The notes: generated by a model from the sequence alone, not told the origin. A DNA stretch of 64,000 bases from an uncultured Kordia sp. (GCF_947489565.1 NZ_CANLEA010000016.1:80007-144006); one strand, 5' to 3'; positions 30,334 to 39,540 are shown, counted from the stretch's first letter. A program made the numbers and translations.

Positions 30334-31047
30334 ATGACAACACGAAACAGAGGAAAAGAAGGAAGTGACGATCGTTTATTTGGCGATCCAAAAATGCAAT
30401 CAAAAATGCGAGAAGCAATCAAAGACCTATCGTATTTAATGAGCAGAGGATTCTCTGAAAAATCGTCATTGCCTTTGGTTGGAAATCGTTACAAACTCAA
30501 CAATCGCCAACAACGTGCCGTACAAGGAATGAGTGAAGCAGCACATAAACTTGAAAAACGTACAGCGAGTTGTTTGTCGCCAAATCAGTTAGCAGAAAAA
30601 GAAGTCTATTTAGATGGTTTTAATGTATTAATTATGTTAGAAAGTGCTTTATCGGGCGCTTATCTTTTCAAAGGTTTAGATGGTTGTTATCGCGATTTAT
30701 CAAGCGTACACGGAACGTACAAAAAAGTAAAACAAACGCCAGAAGCCATTCAACGCATTGCAAACTTTCTACAAGAAAACAAGGTAAAAAAAGCAACATG
30801 GATCTTTGACAAACCTGTTTCCAACAGTGGACGTTTAAAAACAATGTTGGGAGAATATGCAAACGAAAATCAACTCAATTGGGAAATCATTTTAGACAAC
30901 AATCCTGATAAATTGATTGCTGAAAGTGGAAAAATTGCTATCAGTTCGGATGCTTGGGTTTTAGACAATTCAACAACTTGGTGTAATATGGTGCGACATA
31001 TTGTAGATATTGAAATTCTACAGAAAAATGTGGTGGAATCTGAATAA
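30334..31047 (+). CDS. DUF434 / PIN-like fold protein
   Basis: 237 residues. LNNRQQRAVQGMSEAAHKLE and EVYLDGFNVLIMLESALSGA followed by YRDLSSVHGTYK are the DUF434 core; acidic residues (D in YLDGFNV, D near 170 in WIFDKPVSNSGR, D in SSDAWVLDN) fit a PIN-like nuclease fold. Possibly an RNA nuclease of the repair system; activity is inferred from fold and place only. It lies 11 bp before exonuclease copy 2. Confidence 0.75.
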   Translation: MTTRNRGKEGSDDRLFGDPKMQSKMREAIKDLSYLMSRGFSEKSSLPLVGNRYKLNNRQQRAVQGMSEAAHKLEKRTASCLSPNQLAEKEVYLDGFNVLIMLESALSGAYLFKGLDGCYRDLSSVHGTYKKVKQTPEAIQRIANFLQENKVKKATWIFDKPVSNSGRLKTMLGEYANENQLNWEIILDNNPDKLIAESGKIAISSDAWVLDNSTTWCNMVRHIVDIEILQKNVVESE

Positions 31048-31058
31048 AAAATTTAAAA

Positions 31059-31607
31059 ATGAATCATACAAAAAATATAATCATCGTTGACTTAGAAGCG
31101 ACATGTTGGAACGGACCAATTCCTAATGGACAAGTCAATGAAATCATAGAAATAGGAATCTGTGTTTTAAATACAGAAACAGGCGAAATCACACAAAACG
31201 AAGGAATTCTGATAAAACCTGAACGTTCAGAAATCAGTGATTTTTGTACTGAATTGACAACCATCACACAAGAACTCATTGACTCGGAAGGAATTTCATT
31301 CGCAGAAGCTTGCACAAAACTTCGCAAAGAATACGATCCAAAACAATATACATGGGCAAGTTACGGTCAATACGATCTCAACATGTTAAAGCGTCAATGT
31401 AAATTGAGAAATATGGAATATCCTATGGGCGCAAATCACATCAATGTAAAAACAACCTTTACAGAAGTAAAAGGATTGCGTAAAAAAGTGGGAATGAATG
31501 GCGCTTTAAATATCTTAAAAATTCCGCTTGAAGGAACACATCACAGAGGAATTGATGATGCAAAAAACATTGCCAAAATTTTACATTGGTGTTTAAAAAA
31601 TAAATAG
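31059..31607 (+). CDS. DEDDh 3'-5' exonuclease, copy 2
   Basis: 182 residues, clearly paralogous to the gene at 22736: VDLEATCWNG (D/E), YGQYDLN (D), HHRGIDDAKN (H/D) are all kept. One copy stands alone under O1 and one follows the DUF434 gene, so the island carries two RNA-trimming exonucleases that may differ in substrate. Confidence 0.88.
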   Translation: MNHTKNIIIVDLEATCWNGPIPNGQVNEIIEIGICVLNTETGEITQNEGILIKPERSEISDFCTELTTITQELIDSEGISFAEACTKLRKEYDPKQYTWASYGQYDLNMLKRQCKLRNMEYPMGANHINVKTTFTEVKGLRKKVGMNGALNILKIPLEGTHHRGIDDAKNIAKILHWCLKNK

Positions 31608-31618
31608 CAAAAAACTAC

Positions 31619-31637
31619 TACGCAAAAATATTGCGCA
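31619..31637 (+). promoter_or_regulatory. Island operator O4
   Basis: TACGCAAAAATATTGCGCA, 13 bp, TTTG. The leader has a hairpin TATTGAA / TTCAATA at 31718-31743 just before the next start. Confidence 0.85.
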
Positions 31638-31746
31638 ATCAAACTTCATCTTTGAACTCAGAAATACAACACAACGAAACATATAAAATCATGCAAACTA
31701 AAAAAGGCACTGTGTATTGAATTATTAACAGATAGTTCAATACAAA

Positions 31747-31974
31747 ATGAAAACATGTAAAAACAAGAAAATTTACAATTTCAAACAAGCTCACAAACGC
31801 AAAAAAAGAACACGAGCAACAAGAAATCTTTGGATAAGCAATACTAGTGGATTCCGCAGAGAATTAAATAGAGAATATCGTACAAAATGTAAGATGGTTC
31901 TAAGAAAAAAAATAGCAGGGCAAGAAATAGAATTCCCACTATTCAAAAAAACACTTTTGTGGCATTGCTATTAA
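31747..31974 (+). CDS. Small highly basic protein
   Basis: 75 residues, about one third Lys/Arg, concentrated in 1-60 (KQAHKRKKRTRATRN). No acidic patch and no known motif. It directly follows operator O4 and precedes the nucleotidyltransferase by 12 bp. RNA binding is the obvious guess but is inference only. Confidence 0.6.
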   Translation: MKTCKNKKIYNFKQAHKRKKRTRATRNLWISNTSGFRRELNREYRTKCKMVLRKKIAGQEIEFPLFKKTLLWHCY

Positions 31975-31986
31975 AAAGCATTCAAA

Positions 31987-32730
31987 ATGAAAACAAGAAT
32001 ACTAGAAAAACTCAACGAAATAGAACGTGATAAGAATATCGAAATCTTATTCGCTGTCGAATCAGGAAGCAGAGCTTGGGGCTTTGCTTCTCCCGATTCG
32101 GATTATGATATTCGTTTTGTGTACAAACACAAATCAGATTGGTATTTGAACCTTTGGGAACAAAAAGATACGATTCAGTTTATGACCGAAGACGATTTGG
32201 ATGGTTCAGGTTGGGACATTCGAAAAGCTTTAAAATTACTCGCAAAATCGAATGCTTCCTTACTAGGTTGGCTCTTCTCTCCTATTGTGTACAGAAGTGC
32301 TGGAACATTTTTGGAAGAAATGAAAATGGTCGCTGAAAAGAATTTCAATCCTGTTGCGGGTTTCTTTCATTATCACAGCATGAACAAAAATTTTGAAGAA
32401 ACTTTAAACACCAATGAAATGACTTTAAAAAGTTATTTCTATGCAATTCGAACAGCTTTATGTGCCAATTGGATTTACAAAAAAGAAACCGTTCCGCCTG
32501 TAGCTTTTCGTGAATTATATCCGCTTTTAGATACTAAATCTTGTGCTCTTTTGGATGAATTGATTCTACTAAAAAGCAAAGAAATTGAAAAAAGTAATGC
32601 GCCTGTAGAAGCTTCTTTAATTGATTTGGTAAAAAAGATTGTTGCTGAAAACAACGAAATCAAAAATGATCTTAAAAATAGAAAATCAAATCCTGAAGAA
32701 TTCAATAAACTATTCATAAAAACAATATAG
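31987..32730 (+). CDS. Pol-beta-fold nucleotidyltransferase (COG3541 type), copy 1
   Basis: 247 residues. The catalytic pattern GSRAWGFASPDSDYDIR near 28-44 matches GS-x-G-x(n)-SD-x-D of the nucleotidyltransferase superfamily; the C-terminal part is helical. This family was reported around RNA-repair genes, where end modification or tRNA tailing is suspected. A second, diverged copy is three genes on. Confidence 0.85.
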   Translation: MKTRILEKLNEIERDKNIEILFAVESGSRAWGFASPDSDYDIRFVYKHKSDWYLNLWEQKDTIQFMTEDDLDGSGWDIRKALKLLAKSNASLLGWLFSPIVYRSAGTFLEEMKMVAEKNFNPVAGFFHYHSMNKNFEETLNTNEMTLKSYFYAIRTALCANWIYKKETVPPVAFRELYPLLDTKSCALLDELILLKSKEIEKSNAPVEASLIDLVKKIVAENNEIKNDLKNRKSNPEEFNKLFIKTI

Positions 32731-32735
32731 AAAAG

Positions 32736-33650
32736 ATGAAATTACATATACCAGAAGATTATACGGAGTTTTTATACTGGGTAAAAGAAACAACCGAAGC
32801 ATTTTGGGCTAAAAACCCTGAAACTTCTGAAGATGATTTTGTTTGTGAAGATTGGGCTTATGGCGCAAAATGGATTGGTATGACTGAAAGCGAAATTGAA
32901 CAAACAGAAAGAAAATTCAATATAAAATTCACCTCTGAGCACAAGGAGTTTTTAAGAATTTTGCATACCATTGATAGGAAAGAAGTCTATACGTATGAAG
33001 ATGATGAAACGGGAGAAATAGAACATCGTGAATATCCTTTCTTTTATAATTGGCTTCAAGATACTAAAGACATTGAACAGTATTTAAAATGGCCATACGA
33101 AACAATTTTTCAAGATGTAGTCGGCGCTAATAAAGTTTGGCTGAAATCTTGGGGAACTATTCGTCCTAAATCAAATGAAGTAAAAGAAAAAATATTCTCA
33201 GAATGGTTTGAAAAAATACCAAAATTAATTCCAATTCACGGACACAGATTTGTAGTAAGTGATCATACAAAAGTACAAAACCCTGTACTATCTATGTACG
33301 GCTCTGATATTATTGTGTACGGTTGGAATATGAGACATTATTTATTAAGTGAACTTGAAAGGCACTTGAATTTATTTGACGATGTATATGATGATGAATA
33401 TAAAGAATGGTATCCAGAAAGAAAACCAGAATTACAAAAAATTCATGACGCAGAATATGAAGCTGCTAGCACAAAGTCCATTCCTGTAATTGAAGAAATG
33501 ATCTTGTATTGGAGTTCTGGTTGGTCAAGTTTTGGAAAAGAGAACCCGAACAAAGTAGAAGGTATTTTACAACCTATCACAAAAACATTTGTTGCGCAAG
33601 ATGAAGATGGAGAACATAACGATCAACAAAAACAATTTAATGCGTTTTAA
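32736..33650 (+). CDS. SMI1/KNR4-like protein
   Basis: 304 residues. Residues ~50-215 (WIGMTESEIEQTERKFNIKF, FLRILHTIDR, FYNWLQD) follow the SMI1/KNR4 (SUKH) pattern, a fold used as immunity protein or protein-interaction module in conflict systems. It lies between the two nucleotidyltransferases with 5-9 bp gaps, so it is firmly in the operon. A toxin partner is not visible. Confidence 0.65.
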   Translation: MKLHIPEDYTEFLYWVKETTEAFWAKNPETSEDDFVCEDWAYGAKWIGMTESEIEQTERKFNIKFTSEHKEFLRILHTIDRKEVYTYEDDETGEIEHREYPFFYNWLQDTKDIEQYLKWPYETIFQDVVGANKVWLKSWGTIRPKSNEVKEKIFSEWFEKIPKLIPIHGHRFVVSDHTKVQNPVLSMYGSDIIVYGWNMRHYLLSELERHLNLFDDVYDDEYKEWYPERKPELQKIHDAEYEAASTKSIPVIEEMILYWSSGWSSFGKENPNKVEGILQPITKTFVAQDEDGEHNDQQKQFNAF

Positions 33651-33659
33651 TACATTATC

Positions 33660-34721
33660 ATGACACTCTCAGAACTCAAAAAATCAGGACATATCATATT
33701 TGAATGTATCAGCGGAAGTCGTGCGTACGGACTGGATACGCCGACTTCCGATACAGATATTCGCGGTGTTTTTGTATTGCCAAAAACAATGTACTATTCC
33801 CTGGATTATGTTGGACAGATTAATAACGAGACGAATGATATTGTATATTATGAATTGCGAAAATTCATAGAATTGTGCGCCAAAAACAATCCAAATATCC
33901 TAGAATTATTGAATGTTTCGGAAGATTGTATTTTGTACAAAGATCCGTTGTTCGACAAAATCAAACTAGATACATTTCTATCCAAACAATGCGAAAAATC
34001 GTTTGCAAACTACGCGTTTACTCAAATCAAAAAAGCGCGCGGATTGGAAAAGAAAATTGTCAATCCAATGGAAAAAGAACGCAAATCTGTGTTGGATTTT
34101 TGTTTTGTATATGAAAATGACACTTCCATTCCTTTAAAGGATTTTTTGACTCATAAAAACATCCAACAAGAACACTGCGGTATTACAAATATTCCACATT
34201 TAAAAGATTGCCACAACCTATATCACAACGAAAATATTCCCTACAAAGGAATCATTAGAAGTGAATTGGCGAATGAACTCGCGTTGAGCAGTATTCCGAA
34301 AGGAGAAGAAACTATTGGCATGTTATTTTTCAATAAAGATGGATATTCTAGTTATTGCAAAAAGTACAAAGAATATTGGAATTGGGTTGAAAAACGAAAC
34401 GAAGAACGTTACAAAACGACCGTTTCGCATGGAAAAAATTACGATTCTAAAAATATGATGCATACCTTTCGCTTATTACGCATGGCAAAAGAAATTGCAT
34501 CGGAAAGTACCATTCATGTAAAACGTCCAGATCGTGAATTTTTACTAGATGTAAAACATGGAAAATATGAATATGATGAATTGGTGACTTGGGCAACGGA
34601 ATTAAAAACAGAATTGGAAAGTTTATATGCAAATTCAACGTTACCAGAACGTCCAGATATAGAAAAAATTAATACATTACTCATTAACATTAGAACTGAT
34701 TTTTATACTAAAAACCCGTGA
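33660..34721 (+). CDS. Pol-beta-fold nucleotidyltransferase (COG3541 type), copy 2
   Basis: 353 residues. GSRAYGLDTPTSDTDIRG near 20-37 is the catalytic strand-turn with two Asp. The following YYELRKFIELCAKNNPN is typical of COG3541 members. Its C-terminal helical region is longer than in copy 1. It overlaps the next gene by 4 bp (GTGA). Confidence 0.85.
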   Translation: MTLSELKKSGHIIFECISGSRAYGLDTPTSDTDIRGVFVLPKTMYYSLDYVGQINNETNDIVYYELRKFIELCAKNNPNILELLNVSEDCILYKDPLFDKIKLDTFLSKQCEKSFANYAFTQIKKARGLEKKIVNPMEKERKSVLDFCFVYENDTSIPLKDFLTHKNIQQEHCGITNIPHLKDCHNLYHNENIPYKGIIRSELANELALSSIPKGEETIGMLFFNKDGYSSYCKKYKEYWNWVEKRNEERYKTTVSHGKNYDSKNMMHTFRLLRMAKEIASESTIHVKRPDREFLLDVKHGKYEYDELVTWATELKTELESLYANSTLPERPDIEKINTLLINIRTDFYTKNP

Positions 34722-35425
34722 ACGCTTTACTCAACATAGCATATTCCTGTAAAAGCTTCCTTTCGGAGGAATGGAAGGCAACTTACAGCGCGTTTTTACA
34801 GAACGAACATTTATCTGTACTAGCGCGAAATGTATATGCTTTGTATGAAAATGATGAAGAAAAGTTTCACGGGAAACCCAATTTTGAAGAAGAAATCATT
34901 CCCGATATTAAAGTAGCGTTTTCTATCTTTAAAGAACAATTCAAAGTTTTAAAAAAATATCATTTTGAAGATAATAAATTGACGCGTAAAGCTTTTGCCA
35001 CTGCCGTAGAAAGTACAAGTTTCGAACACATTTTGATACTTTCTGGACAACGATTGACTTCAGCGAGTATGCAGAATGCACATGGAATTCCGCCTTTACA
35101 ACACGAACTATTAAAGCATAGTTTTGAAGCGTATAATGATCAAATTTCCAAAGCAGTTCGCGCTTGGGAAAAACACGCACAACGCTCTACAGAAAGTTTC
35201 TGGGGAACAGTTAAAGGAAGCACGGAAGAGAAAGAACAAAATGTGCAAAAATTGGTAAGACACATTCTAAAATACAAAACTTGGTGGAATGTATTTACAC
35301 ATTACAAACACGATATTGTATATGAAGTACGAATTGCAAGTGGACACGGAATTCGTTGGAAAAAAGACAATTTAGAACTCATAGGATTTTTAGAACCTTT
35401 TGAAGATTACGATTATGGAAAATAA
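34718..35425 (+). CDS. Unknown protein in the nucleotidyltransferase operon
   Basis: 235 residues from a GTG start that overlaps the preceding stop. Mostly helical with a C-terminal block WWNVFTHYKHDIVYEVRI-ASGHGIRW near 187-214. No family is recognised. The tight overlaps on both sides imply a functional link to the nucleotidyltransferase and SDR-like protein. Confidence 0.65.
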   Translation: MNALLNIAYSCKSFLSEEWKATYSAFLQNEHLSVLARNVYALYENDEEKFHGKPNFEEEIIPDIKVAFSIFKEQFKVLKKYHFEDNKLTRKAFATAVESTSFEHILILSGQRLTSASMQNAHGIPPLQHELLKHSFEAYNDQISKAVRAWEKHAQRSTESFWGTVKGSTEEKEQNVQKLVRHILKYKTWWNVFTHYKHDIVYEVRIASGHGIRWKKDNLELIGFLEPFEDYDYGK

Positions 35426-36782
35426 CGAACAGACATATAATTTTTCGCAACAGGAATGGGAAACATGCCTGAAGGTTTTGCATGCGCTCAAAAAAAATCC
35501 GTTGGAGAATCCCGATAATCAACAATTTGGAACGCTTATCACAAAAATTCATTCCAAAGCAAAAAAAACGAACCGAAAGCAGAGTTATTCTTCTAAAAAA
35601 CAAGAAGATTTAGAAACTACACTGAATAGTGAAATCTCTAAAAATGCATTGCAAAACACCACCGTTTATAATGAAGAAGCGCAAACGCTGCAATCATTTA
35701 CAAAACTGAATGTTCCTAAAAATTGTTATTGCTGTAATACTTCGTTCACGTTTGCGCATTCGTTCTACAATCGATTGTGTCCAACTTGCGCCGAACTCAA
35801 CTATGAGAATCGTTTTAAAAATCTCGATCTATCTGGTCGCAATATAATCTTAACTGGCGGACGCGTAAAAATTGGATACGCAACTGCACTAAAAATGCTG
35901 CGTTCGCAAGCACATGTAACGGTAACAACACGTTTTCCGGCAAGTGCTTTAGAACAGTTTCGTCAAGAAAAAGATTATGAATCTTGGAAAGACAACTTAG
36001 TCGTTTACGGACTGGATTTACGAAATCTGAAATCGGTTGAAAACTTCATCTATTATTACAAAAGAACACATGAAACGCTGGATATTTTAATCAATAACGC
36101 AGCGCAAACCATCAAATATACAGACCAATATTATGTGCCAATAATTGCTAAAGAACAGCAATTAGCAATTGAATTCTCTAGTCAGCAGAACTTAATTGCC
36201 AATGAAACACCTGTAGCAAACATGAAACTATTAGAAAATCATGTTGAAAAAAGTTACTTAGAGTTGAATCGTTTTGGACAACCTATTGACAATCGAGAAA
36301 AAAATAGCTGGAATGCCACTTTAGAAGAAATCTCTATGCAGGAATTAATTGAAGTAAACCTCATCAATCAAATTTCTCCGTACTTCCTCATCAAAGAATT
36401 AGTGCCGTTATTGAAAAATTCAACTTTTCCGAAGAAACATATTATCAACGTAACCTCTTCGGAAGGTCAATTCAGCTACAACAACAAAACCATGTTTCAT
36501 CCGCATACCAATATGACCAAAGCGGCTTTAAATATGATGACACGAACTGCAGCAATGAATTTTGAAAAAGACAATATTTATATGAACGCTGTAGATGTGG
36601 GTTGGGTTTCTACAGGAGCTCGTGAAACCTTGCGTAAAAAACAATTTGAAAAAGGATACATTCCGCCACTCGATCCCGTAGATGGAGCGTCTCGAATCGT
36701 ACATCCTATCTATGAAAATGAAAAAAACAATACTATCTTTACAGGGAAGTTATTAAAAAACTACGCTGTTGAAGATTGGTAA
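35415..36782 (+). CDS. SDR-like protein with N-terminal zinc ribbon
   Basis: 455 residues from the ATG at 35415, which overlaps the previous gene by 11 bp; an ATG at 35400 adds five residues. A disordered N-terminus (1-100) is followed by a zinc-ribbon-like CYCC...CPTC (about 104-127) and an SDR fold (about 138-450) with TGGRVKIGYATA for NAD binding and DILINNAAQ. The usual catalytic YxxxK reads TNMTK here, so the active-site Tyr appears missing and oxidoreductase activity is doubtful. Last gene before tRNA array 1. Confidence 0.75.
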   Translation: MENNEQTYNFSQQEWETCLKVLHALKKNPLENPDNQQFGTLITKIHSKAKKTNRKQSYSSKKQEDLETTLNSEISKNALQNTTVYNEEAQTLQSFTKLNVPKNCYCCNTSFTFAHSFYNRLCPTCAELNYENRFKNLDLSGRNIILTGGRVKIGYATALKMLRSQAHVTVTTRFPASALEQFRQEKDYESWKDNLVVYGLDLRNLKSVENFIYYYKRTHETLDILINNAAQTIKYTDQYYVPIIAKEQQLAIEFSSQQNLIANETPVANMKLLENHVEKSYLELNRFGQPIDNREKNSWNATLEEISMQELIEVNLINQISPYFLIKELVPLLKNSTFPKKHIINVTSSEGQFSYNNKTMFHPHTNMTKAALNMMTRTAAMNFEKDNIYMNAVDVGWVSTGARETLRKKQFEKGYIPPLDPVDGASRIVHPIYENEKNNTIFTGKLLKNYAVEDW

Positions 36783-36793
36783 AATGAAGGAAT

Positions 36794-36914
36794 ACAGCAG
36801 TAGTTCAGTTGGAAGAAAACTATCTCTGCACGATAGAGGTCGCGGGTTCGAAATGTAAATTCACGAATACCTATATTTAAAAATATATAAGTCGCGAGTA
36901 ATCTCGTCTGCTGT
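36794..36914 (+). tRNA. tRNA-Ala(UGC)-like with T-loop insertion
   Basis: Acceptor ACAGCAG / CTGCTGT is perfect. Anticodon stem CTATC / GATAG with loop TCTGCAC, giving UGC but with C at position 33. After the T-loop start TTCGA there is a ~49-nt insertion (about 36852-36900) before AAT and the 3' T strand. Confidence 0.7.
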
Positions 36915-36934
36915 ACAATTAAAATATTAAAAAT

Positions 36935-37059
36935 GCGGCAGTAGTTTCAAAAGGAGAAGAACATCGTCTTCAAAACGAAGGATGCGGGTTCGAAATGTAA
37001 AACATTCACGAACTCCTTAATATAAAATAAGTAAGTTGTGAGCTAATCCTGTCTGTTGC
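36935..37059 (+). tRNA. tRNA-like, anticodon UCA, with T-loop insertion
   Basis: Acceptor GCGGCAG / CTGTTGC. Anticodon loop CTTCAAA on a four-pair stem reads UCA, which would decode UGA. The T loop is split after TTCGA by a ~52-nt insertion (about 36994-37045). Long variable arm of tRNA-Sec is absent. Confidence 0.55.
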
Positions 37060-37093
37060 GTTTTTTAAAAAATAAAATATATTGAATAGGCAA

Positions 37094-37171
37094 AGGCTGG
37101 TGGTTTAATGGAAGAATACCTGTAAACAGACATTTTATTCCGGAGGTGCGAGTTCGAGTCTCGCTCAGCCT
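37094..37171 (+). tRNA. tRNA-like gene, anticodon loop abnormal
   Basis: Acceptor AGGCTGG / TCAGCCT, T arm GCGAG-TTCGAGT-CTCGC. The anticodon region is too long and holds a small hairpin (CTG-taaa-CAG). Flanking bases extend the acceptor to nine pairs (CAAAGGCTG / CAGCCTTTG). Isotype cannot be assigned. Confidence 0.5.
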
Positions 37172-37185
37172 TTGTTCAAAAAAAA

Positions 37186-37262
37186 TAACAATAGCTGTCA
37201 ATTGGAAGAACACCTTTTTTCAAACGGGAAGTTATAGGTTCGAAATCCCAAAGGTTGCTCTT
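37186..37262 (+). ncRNA. Degenerate tRNA-like element
   Basis: D-arm-like and T-loop (GGTTCGAAATCC) parts are present, but the acceptor stem is poor and the anticodon arm irregular. Spacing matches the neighbouring array members. Confidence 0.4.
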
Positions 37263-37294
37263 GTAAAAGAATAATAAGAAATTTTGATACGCAA

Positions 37295-37365
37295 AGATTG
37301 ATGGTATAATTGGAAGCACACCAGGCCTCATATCCGGAGGTGCAAGTTCGAGTCTTGCTCAGTCT
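37295..37365 (+). tRNA. tRNA-like gene, isotype unclear
   Basis: Acceptor AGATTGA / TCAGTCT, extended by flanks to eleven pairs. T arm GCAAG-TTCGAGT-CTTGC. Anticodon stem CCAGG / TCCGG has one mismatch; loop CCTCATA would read UCA with C33, so decoding function is doubtful. Confidence 0.5.
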
Positions 37366-37382
37366 TTGCTCAAAAAATGGTA

Positions 37383-37454
37383 GCAGTAGTAGCTCAATTG
37401 GAAGAGTGCCTGCCTGTCACGCAGGAAGTTGCGGGTTCGAATCTCGCCTACTGT
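37383..37454 (+). tRNA. tRNA-Asp(GUC)
   Basis: Acceptor GCAGTAG / CTACTGT, anticodon stem CCTGC / GCAGG with loop CTGTCAC (GUC), T arm GCGGG-TTCGAAT-CTCGC. The acceptor can extend to eleven pairs with the flanks. No encoded CCA. Confidence 0.8.
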
Positions 37455-37481
37455 TGCCTATCTATATTCCACCAGTTTAAT

Positions 37482-37500
37482 TACGCAATATAATTGCGTA
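37482..37500 (+). promoter_or_regulatory. Island operator O5 (LRR gene)
   Basis: TACGCAATATAATTGCGTA, 13 bp, TTTG. The -7 element covers the TTG at 37515, which rules that codon out as the start of the LRR protein. Confidence 0.85.
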
Positions 37501-37538
37501 GCACTAATTGAGATTTGTATGTACAAACAAAAAGTATC

Positions 37539-39266
37539 ATGAAATCTATTGAGCGACGTATCCAAAAATTAGCAACTTCTTTAAAAATTGAAGTAAATTT
37601 GAATCATTTCATTGAGCATATACAAAATGACAATGGAGAAGATTCTATCCATATATTTGATTCGTTATATATGCATTTTCCATATATTAATGGTGATTTT
37701 AGCTTTTTAAAAGACTATGAAAAGTTAATGAGTCTAACGATTGATATAGATCAGGAAATAAATATTGTTTCGTTAAAAGATTGTATTAATCTAGAATATC
37801 TCAACATAAATTTTGATGAAAACTACACAAATAAAATCAATTTCAACGGTGATTTTAGTTTCCCAAAAATAAAAAATTTAAATACCGGATCTGCTATAAT
37901 TGAAAGTAATAATTCACTTTCCTTTCTAAAAAAATTCCCTAACCTTGAACGTCTAGAAATTAATTTAACCAACATTTCCGATATATCTGATTTAGGTAAA
38001 TTATCTAAGCTTAAATCACTTTCATTACATCAAGGAACATTTTCTTCCATAGATTGCATTTCTAAACTCACACATTTAGAAGCATTATATCTAAATTCCG
38101 AAAACATTAAAGACTTTAGTCCATTAAAGAAATTGACAAAAATTGTACATCTTACTATACATACATGCAATTTTAAGGATACGAGCGTACTTTCCCATTT
38201 TAAGAATCTTCAAACATTATCATTAGCCTTCAATAAAATACAGGATATTGAGGAATTAAGAAGCTTATCAGATTTAACAACAATTAACTTAAGTCATAAT
38301 GCTGTAAAATCTATTGATGCAATAACAGAACTTCCAAACCTTGTCAATATCAATGTTAGCAGTAATGAAATTACGGAGATTCCGCAGCTTAAAAGTTCTA
38401 AAATAACTCATGCATATTTCTCTAATAATTCAATTACTTCTATAGAAAATCTAGCAACAATTAATAGCCTGCAATACTTAGATATTACTGATAATCGTAT
38501 TGAAAAAATCACACAGTTACCTAAAAACCTTGTACAACTTCGCGCAAATAATAATGCAATAGAAGAATTACAAGCTGGTAATCATCAACATTTATTACAT
38601 ATTCATTGTGAAAATCACTTTATAAAAAAACCAGAAAATCTTTCCTTAAATAGCAGAGTGTTACAATATATAAATCTGAAACAAAAAAAACCTTCTTTTC
38701 TTATTTCGGGAGAATTTTATGAAAACGGAGGTTCACTTGATAAAAAATTCTATCATCTATTTAAGCTACATGGAGATCATTTTTTCAAAAAGAAATTATT
38801 CGATCAAGCATATAAAACGTATGAAAAGTTTGTGCTTTTGAAAAACATTATTGCTTGTCGAAAAATTGAGCAACATTTACTAGATGAAACTCCTCAAACT
38901 TTTGACACTTTATTCAATCATATTGATACTTTTATGCAAACTAAAAAAGAAAGTAATCGCATATATGATCTTGTAGGTAATAAAAAAGTATTGGAATATA
39001 CATCCGAAATGATTGCTTTAAGAATTAAGAGTGCCAATATTTCAAAAGAGAAAAAACAAGAACTTTATTATAAATTATTAAACAAGATTTATCCTAATAC
39101 TGATAATGAAACTCCTAAAAATACTTTGATGTATACGCAAACACCTACTTTAAAATCTAAAGATGATCGCTTTATAGCTCGCGTAGAACTCTTTTTTTGG
39201 ATTGTAGGTATAGTTTCATTCCTTATAATGATTATAATACTCTTAAAAATATTTTTATTTCGATAA
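37539..39266 (+). CDS. SDS22-type leucine-rich-repeat membrane protein
   Basis: 575 residues from the ATG at 37539. About 12 SDS22-like 21-22-residue repeats between ~60 and 390 (LERLEINLTNISDISDLGKL, LQTLSLAFNKIQDIEEL). A helical region follows, and one C-terminal membrane span near 550-572 (WIVGIVSFLIMIIILLKIF). It is the only gene directly behind O5. LRRs bind proteins; here it may tether a repair or sensor complex to the membrane, perhaps with the slipin at 45480. Function is inferred. Confidence 0.8.
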   Translation: MKSIERRIQKLATSLKIEVNLNHFIEHIQNDNGEDSIHIFDSLYMHFPYINGDFSFLKDYEKLMSLTIDIDQEINIVSLKDCINLEYLNINFDENYTNKINFNGDFSFPKIKNLNTGSAIIESNNSLSFLKKFPNLERLEINLTNISDISDLGKLSKLKSLSLHQGTFSSIDCISKLTHLEALYLNSENIKDFSPLKKLTKIVHLTIHTCNFKDTSVLSHFKNLQTLSLAFNKIQDIEELRSLSDLTTINLSHNAVKSIDAITELPNLVNINVSSNEITEIPQLKSSKITHAYFSNNSITSIENLATINSLQYLDITDNRIEKITQLPKNLVQLRANNNAIEELQAGNHQHLLHIHCENHFIKKPENLSLNSRVLQYINLKQKKPSFLISGEFYENGGSLDKKFYHLFKLHGDHFFKKKLFDQAYKTYEKFVLLKNIIACRKIEQHLLDETPQTFDTLFNHIDTFMQTKKESNRIYDLVGNKKVLEYTSEMIALRIKSANISKEKKQELYYKLLNKIYPNTDNETPKNTLMYTQTPTLKSKDDRFIARVELFFWIVGIVSFLIMIIILLKIFLFR

Positions 39267-39351
39267 AAACAGGTTAAAAAATAGTAGAACAATTATAAAT
39301 AACACTTCAAATTTGGAAGAAACCCAATAAAAATCACATATTTGCCACACT

Positions 39352-39540
39352 AATGACAAGATATTATTTACATATAGCCTCTATTTGCCTGAAAAGTCAG
39401 GACAGAAATCGCGGAATGGTTGAACCATTTTGGCGAAAGGAGACGCTTTATGTACATTTTTATAGGTGAAATTTAATATGAAATAACACAAAAATTATAT
39501 AATCAGTAAAGCGTCCAAGGAATTGGGCGCTTTTTTTATG
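39352..39540 (+). ncRNA. Attenuator module A
   Basis: Promoter-like TTTG-N21-CATATTTG precedes it. Hairpins CCTGA/TCAGG and AATGGTT/AACCATT come first. A ribosome-binding site AAAGGAG (39436-39442) then serves the short ORF ATG at 39450-39476 (MYIFIGEI). The RBS-start segment GACGCTTTA pairs with TAAAGCGTC (39507-39515). The latter alternatively forms the terminator at 39508-39537. Confidence 0.6.
39508..39537 (+). terminator. Terminator of module A
   Basis: AAAGCGTCC and GGGCGCTTT around 8 nt, followed by a T run. Confidence 0.85.
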
